DNA of 64,000 nucleotides from Mucilaginibacter sp. 44-25 (GTDB lineage: Bacteria; Bacteroidota; Bacteroidia; Sphingobacteriales; Sphingobacteriaceae): contig MKTS01000004.1 in NCBI GenBank assembly GCA_001898335.1, positions 172,695 through 236,694 on the forward strand, read 5' to 3'. Shown here one piece after another: positions 8,088 to 16,302 of this stretch. Position numbers and translations under genes: made by a program. A model generated the notes under the pieces. That model saw only the letters and a list, made by a program, of their open reading frames with translations. It did no database searches and had not been told where the DNA came from. Numbering within the stretch: position 1 is the first letter of the stretch; every line of letters starts with the position of its first letter.

Positions 8088-11000
8088 TTATTCAGTTGTT
8101 TGGTCTGTGATGCTTTTAATGTAGCCTTTTCCCTTTAAGAACGGTATTACATGCCGCCCTGCCAACTTAACCGCGTCAGACGACCCTTTGGTTGATTCTA
8201 TCCTTACGCAAACCACCATATTACCCACTCCGTTAGCCTTGGGCGCAAAGAATACATACCAACCGTCGTTTATTTGCTCGCCTTTCCAGATACGCTCAGG
8301 TGTACCGGTTTTACCGGCAACTGCAAGGCCCAGTGTATATTGTTTTGGCGCGCTTTGCTCTATCATATAATGGCGCATCAGCCCTGCATAACGCGGATCG
8401 TTCATCAGCTTGATGCCCGGTTTCACCTGCGTTGCAGAATCGCTCACCTTAAGCACATAACGGTTTTGCGGCATGGTACCATTGTTGGCAATACCGGCGG
8501 CCATGCGTGCCACAGCGGCAGGTGTGGCAATCAGTTCGCCCTGTCCCCAGGCCATACCGGAGATACCTTTGGCCCTTGTTTTACGGATGTTGTTAGGGTT
8601 ATAACGTGGCCTGGTATTGAACTCCGTTTTGCGCCAGAGCTTACGCCATTTTTCTTCTTGCTGTGCATTCTCCTTATCGCGGCCATAGTAATAACCGCCA
8701 ACGCCATGTAAAAACATACCGGTTTTTAAGTAAACGGTTGCCATATCTTCCTGCAGGTGTTCCTCGTTAGCCAGCTTGATGAAGTATACGTTGTTTGATT
8801 TGGCAACGGCACGCTCCAGCGTAATTACACCGGTTTCATCAGGCTCCAGGCCTTTAGTGCGGATACGCTCATAGCTGGCCACGTTAAACTTGCGGTTAGC
8901 TGCAGCCATACCCAGTTTATTGAACGATGCGATGGAAGTTGCCAGTTTAGCAGTTGAACCGGGTTGCGTTGCGAGAGTAAAACCAAGATCCTGTGTGGTG
9001 ATCCAGCCGGAAAGCTGATTTTGGTCGGCATAGCTCATGGTCAGTTTTTCCCAATCATGCACAGGTGGCAGCGGATAAGTGGCCGATGTTAACACATCTC
9101 CCGTATTGGATTCCATTACTACGACCGATACACGGTTATCCAACAAAGATGTATCCTGTGCTATCGAGTTTTGTATCTCGGTTTGCAGTTGGGCATCCAT
9201 GGTGAGCCTTACATCGCGGTTCCGTTTTTTGAAGTCTTCCACTTCCTTGCTGTTTATACCTGCAAGCAATAAAGGCGCAATGGCACTGTAATCGCGCTTT
9301 ACAACCGTCATTTCCTTAACGCCTCTCGCCAGGAACCTGTCTTCCCGGTATCGGTTGGCGGTTACATTGAATTTCTCAGTCGGCATTTGGAAACCCCGCA
9401 GTTCCGCAGCGTGTTCGTACTCCGCAAAGTAACCGTTAGGGCTACCGTTGAAAACGCCGGTATTGGCATCTCCTATCCAAAAAAACATTTTATCATCAAA
9501 CGGATAATACCGGTCTAAACGTTTGTGCATCGCCGAATCGATATTGTAATCGGCCGCACCTGCGAGGACCAACTTACGGTGTTGTTGCTTTACCAGGTTG
9601 GGATCGCTTGTTGCTAATAACACACCATCTCGATCGTAAAGATTACCAGCCTCAAGGCGGTTCATTAATATGGCGATACGCGGGTTGTAACTGAACATCC
9701 GGGCTCCGCTTTTATCAGCCACCAGTGATGGCTTCACCACCCATTTTTTATTATTGAACGAATACCTGGATACGCTCACCGATAGCAGAACCACCCCACT
9801 TAAAGCGGCCATGAGTGCCGGCACGAGGTTCTTATCCTGCTGCTGCGAAATGTAATTCATTTGCACAGGCGTACCCCTCACCTTCGATGCTGACAGCAAA
9901 AAGCCGGAAGCCAGCAGGTTAGCCACTAATGATGAACCACCATAGCTTTCAAACGGCAATGACACGCCGGAGAGCGGTAACGCCCCTGTGGAGCCGCCTG
10001 CTATCAGCAAAAACTGCACAAAGGTTGATATCCCTATACCCGCACATAAGTAAAACAGAAATGGTGTACCAGTTCGCCGCCCTATGATAATAGAACGGTG
10101 CAAATAAAGCAGAAAGAGGATAAAAATACAGGTCATACCCGTCCATCCGAACTCTTCACTCATCGAAGGCAGTATCATATCGGTATGTGCCTCAGGGATG
10201 GTTTTGGCAAAGCCTTCACCGACGCCTTGCCCCGCAACGCCACCGCTGGACATGGCCCAGAGCCCGTTGGCTACCTGGTCGCCGCCATAGACCTCGTTAT
10301 TCCAGGCATCCTGCCAAATGGCCTTACGGTCTACTAAACGCTGCACCGGCCCCGGGAATAATTTGCCTAATAAAGGCACTTGGTCTATGGTAACAAACGC
10401 TGCCATAATAACCAGCACCATAATGGCCGATTCGCTTAACGAGCGGCGGTTGAACAGCATCATCAATGAAACGGCAACCGCGGTGATGAGCGCGGCAAGC
10501 CACACATTTTTGACAAACCAGCTTACCAGTACATACAGTACTACGGCTATCGCCATGAACATGAAATCACCGCGCGAAAAGGAAAACAAAACGATGAAAG
10601 TAAATAGTACCACCATTGCCGGCCCAAGGTCGCCCAGGATAAGGAACAGGAACAACGTTACCAATATGGCTATCAGCGCGAACGAGAAAAACTGCCAGCG
10701 TTTGTTCCAACTGGTATATTCGCTAATGAGTTTCTCGTTAGCCGCAAAGAAACCAGCCAGGAACAAAATGATAAGATATTTCACGATCTCGCTGGGTTGG
10801 AACCCGAATAAGTTAACCTTTACACCGCTGCCCTCAGGCCCTGTACCAAACTTGATGGTAAGCGCCAGTAAGGTTGCTGCTAAAGCCACCCAGGGCCAAC
10901 CGTTTGCTGCCGCGCGGTTCTGTTTAAATACCAGCATGCGGTACACCCATGAATCGGGTGTAAACCGGCGGAGGTTGAAAAACAGCATCACCAGCATGGC

Positions 11001-12158
11001 AACCAAACCAATGCCTAAATAAAAGAGCATATCCTTAGCCAGGAAGCGGTCGCGGAGAGGATCTTGTAAGCTGAGTAAGGTAATGAATGATAACCCGGTC
11101 AAGGTCATGATCACCGGCAGGATCAGTTGATCGGCGTTTCTGAAACCTATCGACAATACTATGTGTACCAACAGAAAGGCGCCCAAAAAGCTGCCGACTA
11201 TAATGTAAAACCAGTGGTTAAAATCGTCAACGGTGCGTATGGTGAGCGATTTTTCCTTTTTAAGGATATTGAAATCGCGGGTGGAGAATAAGCGTATTGT
11301 ATGTGGCTGCTGGTTAAAAGTAAAAGTGGCATCGTCATCCAGTTCCTGTATCCCTTGCGATGTACCAAACTGGTATCCGGGCTGCAGGGGTAACACTTTA
11401 AACGCCTTGCCGTTTGGCAGATGCGTAAACTGCGCCACACCTTGCTCATTAGTGCGGGCATAGGCAATTAGTTCCTGCAGATGCGGCCGGCCGGCACTAT
11501 CCGGTGTAAATACCCTGGTAAAACCATTGCCGTTCTCACGCGTCCGTTTAACCTCTTCTATCTCCTCATCATTGTAAATGCTATCCTGGGGCAGTACCAT
11601 TTGCAGGCGTACCAACACACCTCCAACTGGTTGCTGTTTATTTAAGATATTTACAGCTACAACTCCACTACCCATATTGAGGTCAGTACTTTGCGGCACC
11701 TGCTTTGGGTTACTTTTCTCGCTCACAAACAACGATGAATCCGCGCCTGTGTAACCTAATAAAGCCCGTGAAGCTTCTACCCTGCTTTTGAACGACTTGC
11801 CACCCTGCGCGAATGCCTCATCGGCAACAATAAAATATTTGCGTTTGTTCAACTCACCGATGTTATCAATCTGTAAGTGATTATCAGTAGCGTTGGCAAC
11901 AGTTGAGGTGATGAGGTCGATATCCTTTTTATCCTCAAAATAATAGCCTTTAGTAAGGAGGCGCTTAAGTTGGCCTGCCGGATGACCTGCGTTGAGGTTG
12001 ATCATGGTGCCATCCTGCAAACGTTTATCCACATCGGTAAAACGGGTTTGCAATACAGTGTGTAGCCGCAGGAAAAGGCATACAAACAATGCCGTTAACA
12101 GTACTATGAAAATGCGCTCGGTCCATCGACCGGGTTGTTGCACTTTATCTGCTTCCAT
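8088..12158 (-). CDS. RodA/FtsW glycosyltransferase fused to a penicillin-binding transpeptidase
   Basis: One 1356-residue chain carries both peptidoglycan activities. An N-terminal helix (about 17-36) and a ~270-residue extracytoplasmic domain come first; part of that domain looks like a carboxypeptidase-regulatory beta-sandwich (NEQGVAQFTHLPNG). Next is the polytopic SEDS domain (about 312-800) with GQGVGEG and IPEAHTDMI; Asp660 matches the essential SEDS residue. The last ~500 residues are a class B PBP with SxxK at Ser1068-Lys1071, SNN at 1121-1123 and KTG at 1283-1285, so the transpeptidase should be active. RodA/FtsW and their PBP partners are normally separate proteins. The start overlaps the PP2C gene by 14 bp. 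Confidence 0.93.
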   Translation of the reverse strand: MEADKVQQPGRWTERIFIVLLTALFVCLFLRLHTVLQTRFTDVDKRLQDGTMINLNAGHPAGQLKRLLTKGYYFEDKKDIDLITSTVANATDNHLQIDNIGELNKRKYFIVADEAFAQGGKSFKSRVEASRALLGYTGADSSLFVSEKSNPKQVPQSTDLNMGSGVVAVNILNKQQPVGGVLVRLQMVLPQDSIYNDEEIEEVKRTRENGNGFTRVFTPDSAGRPHLQELIAYARTNEQGVAQFTHLPNGKAFKVLPLQPGYQFGTSQGIQELDDDATFTFNQQPHTIRLFSTRDFNILKKEKSLTIRTVDDFNHWFYIIVGSFLGAFLLVHIVLSIGFRNADQLILPVIMTLTGLSFITLLSLQDPLRDRFLAKDMLFYLGIGLVAMLVMLFFNLRRFTPDSWVYRMLVFKQNRAAANGWPWVALAATLLALTIKFGTGPEGSGVKVNLFGFQPSEIVKYLIILFLAGFFAANEKLISEYTSWNKRWQFFSFALIAILVTLFLFLILGDLGPAMVVLFTFIVLFSFSRGDFMFMAIAVVLYVLVSWFVKNVWLAALITAVAVSLMMLFNRRSLSESAIMVLVIMAAFVTIDQVPLLGKLFPGPVQRLVDRKAIWQDAWNNEVYGGDQVANGLWAMSSGGVAGQGVGEGFAKTIPEAHTDMILPSMSEEFGWTGMTCIFILFLLYLHRSIIIGRRTGTPFLFYLCAGIGISTFVQFLLIAGGSTGALPLSGVSLPFESYGGSSLVANLLASGFLLSASKVRGTPVQMNYISQQQDKNLVPALMAALSGVVLLSVSVSRYSFNNKKWVVKPSLVADKSGARMFSYNPRIAILMNRLEAGNLYDRDGVLLATSDPNLVKQQHRKLVLAGAADYNIDSAMHKRLDRYYPFDDKMFFWIGDANTGVFNGSPNGYFAEYEHAAELRGFQMPTEKFNVTANRYREDRFLARGVKEMTVVKRDYSAIAPLLLAGINSKEVEDFKKRNRDVRLTMDAQLQTEIQNSIAQDTSLLDNRVSVVVMESNTGDVLTSATYPLPPVHDWEKLTMSYADQNQLSGWITTQDLGFTLATQPGSTAKLATSIASFNKLGMAAANRKFNVASYERIRTKGLEPDETGVITLERAVAKSNNVYFIKLANEEHLQEDMATVYLKTGMFLHGVGGYYYGRDKENAQQEEKWRKLWRKTEFNTRPRYNPNNIRKTRAKGISGMAWGQGELIATPAAVARMAAGIANNGTMPQNRYVLKVSDSATQVKPGIKLMNDPRYAGLMRHYMIEQSAPKQYTLGLAVAGKTGTPERIWKGEQINDGWYVFFAPKANGVGNMVVCVRIESTKGSSDAVKLAGRHVIPFLKGKGYIKSITDQTTE

Positions 12159-13602
12159 TTACTTTTGCGGTGGTTTTGGGTTTAGCGGTGTTAGTGTTTG
12201 TAATGATCATAGGGAAACTCGCCGTGATGTTTTTATCCTGCGCAAACACATAGTTGTTACGCACTGGCAAACGGCAATTGCTGAACTGCACGTTGACTAA
12301 CGACAAGCCATTATTGGCAAATTCAACCGCCACGTCAAAATCTTTAAACCTGAGGTTTTCAATTACAATAACCTTGGCTTTTCCACCCAAAGCCAGCGCA
12401 GGGCCATGATAGGCGGTATCACGCTGCAAAACAAAGTTCCCTTTGGTTTTAAGGTAAAGCGTATCCTGATCGATGTGCAAAGTATCGGTTAACAATACCG
12501 GCTGCTTAAAAGCCGTATCTGTTAAAACGAGGGTGTCTCCTTTAAAAGCATCTATAGCGTCCTGTAGTTTAACTTCGTTGCTATTGCGCAGCTTTGCCGT
12601 ATCAGCAACCGGTTTTGTCACTTTTACAGCAGGCTGCCCTTTCATGAACAGCCAAACGGTACTTCCTAAAAACAACAGGCATAGCAGCCCTAATATGACG
12701 GTTAAACCGCTGTTTCCGCTTTTACGCATCTGGGGGTCGGGTTTTGTTGTAGATGGTTTTATATCTTCCTGGTTGGTTCTTTCTTTGCTTTCCTCGGGTT
12801 CTTCTTTCTTTACCTGGTTAGTTATGGGCGCAACCACCTGAGGCTGATGCCGGGGTTTATCGTTATATACCAGCACAACGGTCACGTTATCCCGACCACC
12901 GTTATTGTTAGCAGCGGCTATCAGCTCGCGTGCTTTTTCCTGTAACGAAGCGTTTAAGGTAAGTATGGATAAGATGCCTTCTTTATCAACCAGATCGGTA
13001 AGGCCATCACTGCAAAGCAACAGAAGATCTCCGGGCAGGAAAGGTGATTCACCGGTTTCAACAAAGCTATCGTCTGTTTCTATCTGGTTGCTGAAGCCTA
13101 AGGCTTTGTTTATTTCGTTACGCTTAGGGTGGTTCATGGCGGCATCTTCTGTCAAGCGTCCGCTATCCTCCAAAAAGCCAACAAAAGAGTGGTCTTTGGA
13201 TATTTTGACTAAAGACTGATCGCGCAGCAGGTATAAACGCGTATCACCTACGTGAGCGTAATAAAAGCGGTTATTCTCAATATCGGCAATGGCCATGGTG
13301 GCTACGCACGCCATGCTTTCCAGCTCTTTATCTTCCGCTTTTTTCGCGGCTATATCCCGGCTGGCTTGCTTAAAAGCTTCAATCATCCCCTCAATGATAT
13401 TGGTTTGGGGCCTACTGAGCTGCTCCGTAAAAACAGTCTGCGCAATTTCGGCAGCTACCTCTCCGCCATTATATCCGCCGACACCATCAATTACGGCGGC
13501 AAGCACCAACTTGTCATGCATTATTCTGCGGGCAACAAAAGTATCTTCATTGTTGCTGCGTACCCTGCCGGTATCGGTTTGTCCAAAGTAGTTTTCAGCC
13601 AT
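12145..13602 (-). CDS. PP2C-type Ser/Thr phosphatase with membrane anchor
   Basis: A 485-residue protein. Residues 1-250 are a PP2C domain with metal-ligand motifs SNNEDTF, VIDGVGG, CSDGLTDL and GGRDNVTVV all present, so it should be active against phospho-Ser/Thr. A charged linker leads to one membrane helix at about 299-318. The remaining ~165 residues would be extracytoplasmic and consist of short repeated strands (VIVIENLRFKDFDVAVEF and similar), like a small right-handed beta-helix. It is the natural partner of the two kinases and of the fused cell-wall synthase it overlaps, comparable to PstP in actinobacteria. Confidence 0.93.
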   Translation of the reverse strand: MAENYFGQTDTGRVRSNNEDTFVARRIMHDKLVLAAVIDGVGGYNGGEVAAEIAQTVFTEQLSRPQTNIIEGMIEAFKQASRDIAAKKAEDKELESMACVATMAIADIENNRFYYAHVGDTRLYLLRDQSLVKISKDHSFVGFLEDSGRLTEDAAMNHPKRNEINKALGFSNQIETDDSFVETGESPFLPGDLLLLCSDGLTDLVDKEGILSILTLNASLQEKARELIAAANNNGGRDNVTVVLVYNDKPRHQPQVVAPITNQVKKEEPEESKERTNQEDIKPSTTKPDPQMRKSGNSGLTVILGLLCLLFLGSTVWLFMKGQPAVKVTKPVADTAKLRNSNEVKLQDAIDAFKGDTLVLTDTAFKQPVLLTDTLHIDQDTLYLKTKGNFVLQRDTAYHGPALALGGKAKVIVIENLRFKDFDVAVEFANNGLSLVNVQFSNCRLPVRNNYVFAQDKNITASFPMIITNTNTAKPKTTAKVNGSR

Positions 13603-13693
13603 TGCGTTTACCCGATCTTTTTATATCAGCAAAGTGGGTGAGCAACATTAGCCCGCCAATTACCAATAAGCCTATAGATAATATTTGTGACAT
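13595..13693 (-). CDS. 32-residue membrane peptide inside the kinase/phosphatase operon
   Basis: A short ORF of 32 codons plus stop. The peptide has one hydrophobic segment (MSQILSIGLLVIGGLMLL) followed by a short polar, basic tail ending KRSGKRNG, so it would be a single-pass membrane peptide with a positively charged C-terminus. Its ATG comes 3 bp after the stop of the upstream gene, and its stop overlaps the start of the PP2C gene by 8 bp (ATGGCTGA), which fits coupled translation. It has no relative that I recognise. Support is position, coupling and hydrophobic profile only. Confidence 0.6.
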   Translation of the reverse strand: MSQILSIGLLVIGGLMLLTHFADIKRSGKRNG

Positions 13694-13696
13694 TAA

Positions 13697-14659
13697 TTAT
13701 GCTTTAAACAGGTTTAAACCTATAATACCGTTAAGCAGCATGCGCGAGTTTACAGGCAATTCCACCCATTTAGGCGAGTTGATATCGCTGCGCTCTAATT
13801 TAACTTCGTTCAATGTGGTCATCTCACCGAAAGATGCCAGATAGAATTTACCATCAGAACGGTTATACTTGATCTGCAAATGCGGCGCGTTAACCCAATC
13901 TGAAGGTATGGTAAATATGTTGGAATCTTCGCGCGTTTCCTCACTGCCTGATACGATGATCTCATCGTCTTTCATCAGGTACTCCACCTTTTTACCGGCA
14001 AACTGCTGGTCGGGAATGATGGTTTCCAGTTTGGCAAGGCTATCTTTTGGCGGCTTTGCAGATGCTTTTTTCTCTTCTTCCGCAGCCTGCAGATTATCTT
14101 CGTAAGGTATCTCGAAATACCCTTCGCTGTAATAGTTAAAGCCCTTTAATACATCCTGGCTCACATCAAAAGTTTGCGCGATACCGGTTTGGCGCGGTAT
14201 AAAGGTTACCCGCAGATTCTGCTCTTTTAGTGGTTCATTATTATCAGGTAATAACTTACCGATAAAACCTTTATCACCACGGGCATAATCCGGGTGCGAC
14301 ACCAGCCTGAAAACCCATTTAGAACCGGATGGTTTAACCGTTTTGCCGGCATCCCGATACTCTTTCAGTATCTCGTAAAACTTCTCTACCGTTTCCTGAA
14401 CGATCAAGCCGAAGATGCCCTGCTTATCGGCGATGAATTCCTTGTAATCATCCGGGTTAAAGCTGATGATGAATTCATGATAGAAAACCACCCTATCGGC
14501 AAACGATAATTGCTTGATAGATTCCCTGAATTTTTCGACGATGTAACTGTAAACAGTATCAGGTGTAAGGGCGTTTGCTTTAGCCTTTTCGGTAGTTTCG
14601 TTAGTGAGAAACCAATCCTGTAAACCAATGCGTTGCCAAAAATTAGGTGTAGATGCCAT
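13697..14659 (-). CDS. FhaA-like protein with a degenerate C-terminal FHA-like fold
   Basis: A 320-residue cytoplasmic protein not assigned by clear motifs. Residues about 40-120 (FYHEFIISFNPDDYKEF, a long helix, then KWVFRLV) have the layout of the DUF3662 domain at the N-terminus of actinobacterial FhaA. After a charged, Lys/Glu-rich linker, the last ~90 residues (FTIPSDWVNAPHLQIKYN, then FYLASFG, then a final LLNGIIGLNLF strand) resemble an FHA beta-sandwich lacking the canonical GR and SxxH residues. A phospho-signalling adaptor role is inferred from this layout and from its place between a kinase and a phosphatase. Confidence 0.6.
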   Translation of the reverse strand: MASTPNFWQRIGLQDWFLTNETTEKAKANALTPDTVYSYIVEKFRESIKQLSFADRVVFYHEFIISFNPDDYKEFIADKQGIFGLIVQETVEKFYEILKEYRDAGKTVKPSGSKWVFRLVSHPDYARGDKGFIGKLLPDNNEPLKEQNLRVTFIPRQTGIAQTFDVSQDVLKGFNYYSEGYFEIPYEDNLQAAEEEKKASAKPPKDSLAKLETIIPDQQFAGKKVEYLMKDDEIIVSGSEETREDSNIFTIPSDWVNAPHLQIKYNRSDGKFYLASFGEMTTLNEVKLERSDINSPKWVELPVNSRMLLNGIIGLNLFKA

Positions 14660-14769
14660 CGGGTAAATTCAAAAGTTAAAATCCAAAAGTCAAAAGCAAG
14701 TCTTTGAAAACCTTGCCAACCTTAAATGTTTGTGGTAGTCTCATTGAACACATTTAGCTAACAGATGTT
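14660..14769. repeat. Degenerate CAAAAGT-type microrepeat in an intergenic gap
   Basis: The ~110-bp gap contains CAAAAGTTAAAATCCAAAAG followed by TCAAAAG, an irregular run of (C)AAAAGT units next to the start of the 13697-14659 gene. Similar short units occur at about 4902-4940 and 19247-19270. Read on the - strand it includes TAACTTTTG, close to a Bacteroidetes -7 box, but the repeat nature makes a promoter call uncertain. Confidence 0.35.
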
Positions 14770-16146
14770 TTATTGTTCCTGCCGCGCACCAGTAGTGTCC
14801 GGCTGCTGATTGTTAATGCTATCTTGTACCGGCCTTTGCGGCTCTACCACAGGCTTCTTTACAACCGGCGTATCACGCTTAACAGGCATACTATCTGCCT
14901 GGCTATTCTGATCTTGCGGATATTTTGAGCCGTAGTTAACTCCGGTAGTATCAGGTTTGTTTTGTAAACTATCCTGATTTACCTGTTTATCCTGCCCGTG
15001 CTTTTTAAGGAAAGTGGCGTAAACCGAGAAGCCCATAAACAGTACCAGCAGCACCATTATGGTATAGTAATAAGGCTTGGAAAGCGACACGCGCGATTCA
15101 TCCTCAACAGGCTCTGTTTGAGCAGGCTCCGGCGGCGGGCCGCTTTGCTGATACTGTAGCAACAGGTTATGTAAACGCTCGTTCTCGCTGCGCAGGGCCG
15201 CATTGCTTAACCCCCCGTTAAAATCATGACTGTCGGCCGCAGCCATGCTACCGCGCACGATGGCATCATGCAATTCGGTGCCGTTCCTGAACCGTTTATC
15301 AGGATCTTTTTGCAGGCACTTATCAATAATTTTTAAAAACCATTGTGGCACCTGCATTTCCTGCGCTTTCTTTTCATCGCTCCACGATGCAGGCAAAGCA
15401 GCGCGACGGGCGTTAAGCAGATCTGGCACCGGCGACTCGATGTGTGCCAGCATTACCTGGTTGCGGGCGCTGTCACCGTGTCCTTTTAATGGGAAAGGCA
15501 CTTCACCGGTTAGTAATTCGTAAAGGATAATACCATAGCTGTAAATATCGGTTTCCTGCAGCATTTTACCTTCGTGCTGTTCCGGAGCCATAAACTCTAC
15601 TGCACCCGCATGCCTTATGCTTGTACGGCGCTGCTCTTCCGTCATCACGGCAAGGCCAAAATCCAGAAGTACATAGTTGCCGGTATGTACGTTATATTTT
15701 ACGTTATTGCTTTTAACATCGCCATGCTTTACACCTACCTTATGGCAGTGCGCAAGCGCGCTGGAAAGCTGGTCGGCCACGCGGATGGCCTCCTTAAGCA
15801 TAAATATTTTTTCATGGGGCTCTTTTAACAGCTCGCAAAGGTCAGGGCCTTCAATGTATTCCATTTCAATGAACGGGAAAGAGCCACTATCGGTAAGCCC
15901 CCAGCTCAATATTTTCACCACATTAGGGTTAGGCTCCTCGTTTACCTTTTGCAGTTTAGTAACCTCGTTTTTAAAATTGCGGTAGTTACGGTCGTCATCG
16001 CTTTCGTTGAGTATAGGGGTGGGCATCAGCTTAATAGCGGTAAGCACCGGCCCCATACGGCGCCCTTTATAAACGGAACCCTGCCCGCCGGTGCTCATGG
16101 CACCTAAATTTTCAAGTCCTTCGGTTATAGTAAAAACTTTGCTCAT
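14770..16146 (-). CDS. Transmembrane Ser/Thr protein kinase (copy 2)
   Basis: A 458-residue Hanks-type kinase and first gene of the phospho-signalling cluster. The motifs are the same as copy 1: TGGQGSVYKG, TAIKL, KHGDVKSNN (Asp143, non-RD), LLDFGLA, APEQ. A membrane helix lies at about 357-378, and the extracytoplasmic tail of ~80 residues is rich in Pro, Gln, Asp and Lys (PVVKKPVVEP), unlike the basic tail of copy 1, so the two may respond to different envelope cues. The kinase domains are clearly paralogous, consistent with duplication flanking the cluster. Confidence 0.93.
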   Translation of the reverse strand: MSKVFTITEGLENLGAMSTGGQGSVYKGRRMGPVLTAIKLMPTPILNESDDDRNYRNFKNEVTKLQKVNEEPNPNVVKILSWGLTDSGSFPFIEMEYIEGPDLCELLKEPHEKIFMLKEAIRVADQLSSALAHCHKVGVKHGDVKSNNVKYNVHTGNYVLLDFGLAVMTEEQRRTSIRHAGAVEFMAPEQHEGKMLQETDIYSYGIILYELLTGEVPFPLKGHGDSARNQVMLAHIESPVPDLLNARRAALPASWSDEKKAQEMQVPQWFLKIIDKCLQKDPDKRFRNGTELHDAIVRGSMAAADSHDFNGGLSNAALRSENERLHNLLLQYQQSGPPPEPAQTEPVEDESRVSLSKPYYYTIMVLLVLFMGFSVYATFLKKHGQDKQVNQDSLQNKPDTTGVNYGSKYPQDQNSQADSMPVKRDTPVVKKPVVEPQRPVQDSINNQQPDTTGARQEQ

Positions 16147-16246
16147 GGTAGATATTTTCCGTTACAGGTGACGGCAATTTACAGACTAATCTACATTTTA
16201 CCACACCATTTTGTTGTGATAATTTTTAGTGCGGAACTGATGGCAT

Positions 16247-16280
16247 AAAAAAAGCCCGTTGCTTCTAAAAAGCAACGGGC
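16247..16280 (-). terminator. Rho-independent terminator of the luciferase-like oxidoreductase gene
   Basis: An 11-bp perfect stem, GCCCGTTGCTT (16254-16264) with AAGCAACGGGC (16270-16280), 5-base loop. The 7-A run at 16247-16253 becomes a U-run on the - strand transcript. Confidence 0.85.
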
Positions 16281-16302
16281 CATTATATCTTCGTAAAGCA
16301 GC

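Noticed and set aside
8274..11022. Long + strand ORFs opposite the RodA-PBP gene
   Set aside because: They are antisense shadows of a clearly coding frame with intact motifs.
5748..16146. Type VI secretion post-translational control module (PpkA/PppA/Fha)
   Set aside because: No T6SS structural gene is present, and the cluster contains a cell-wall synthase instead.
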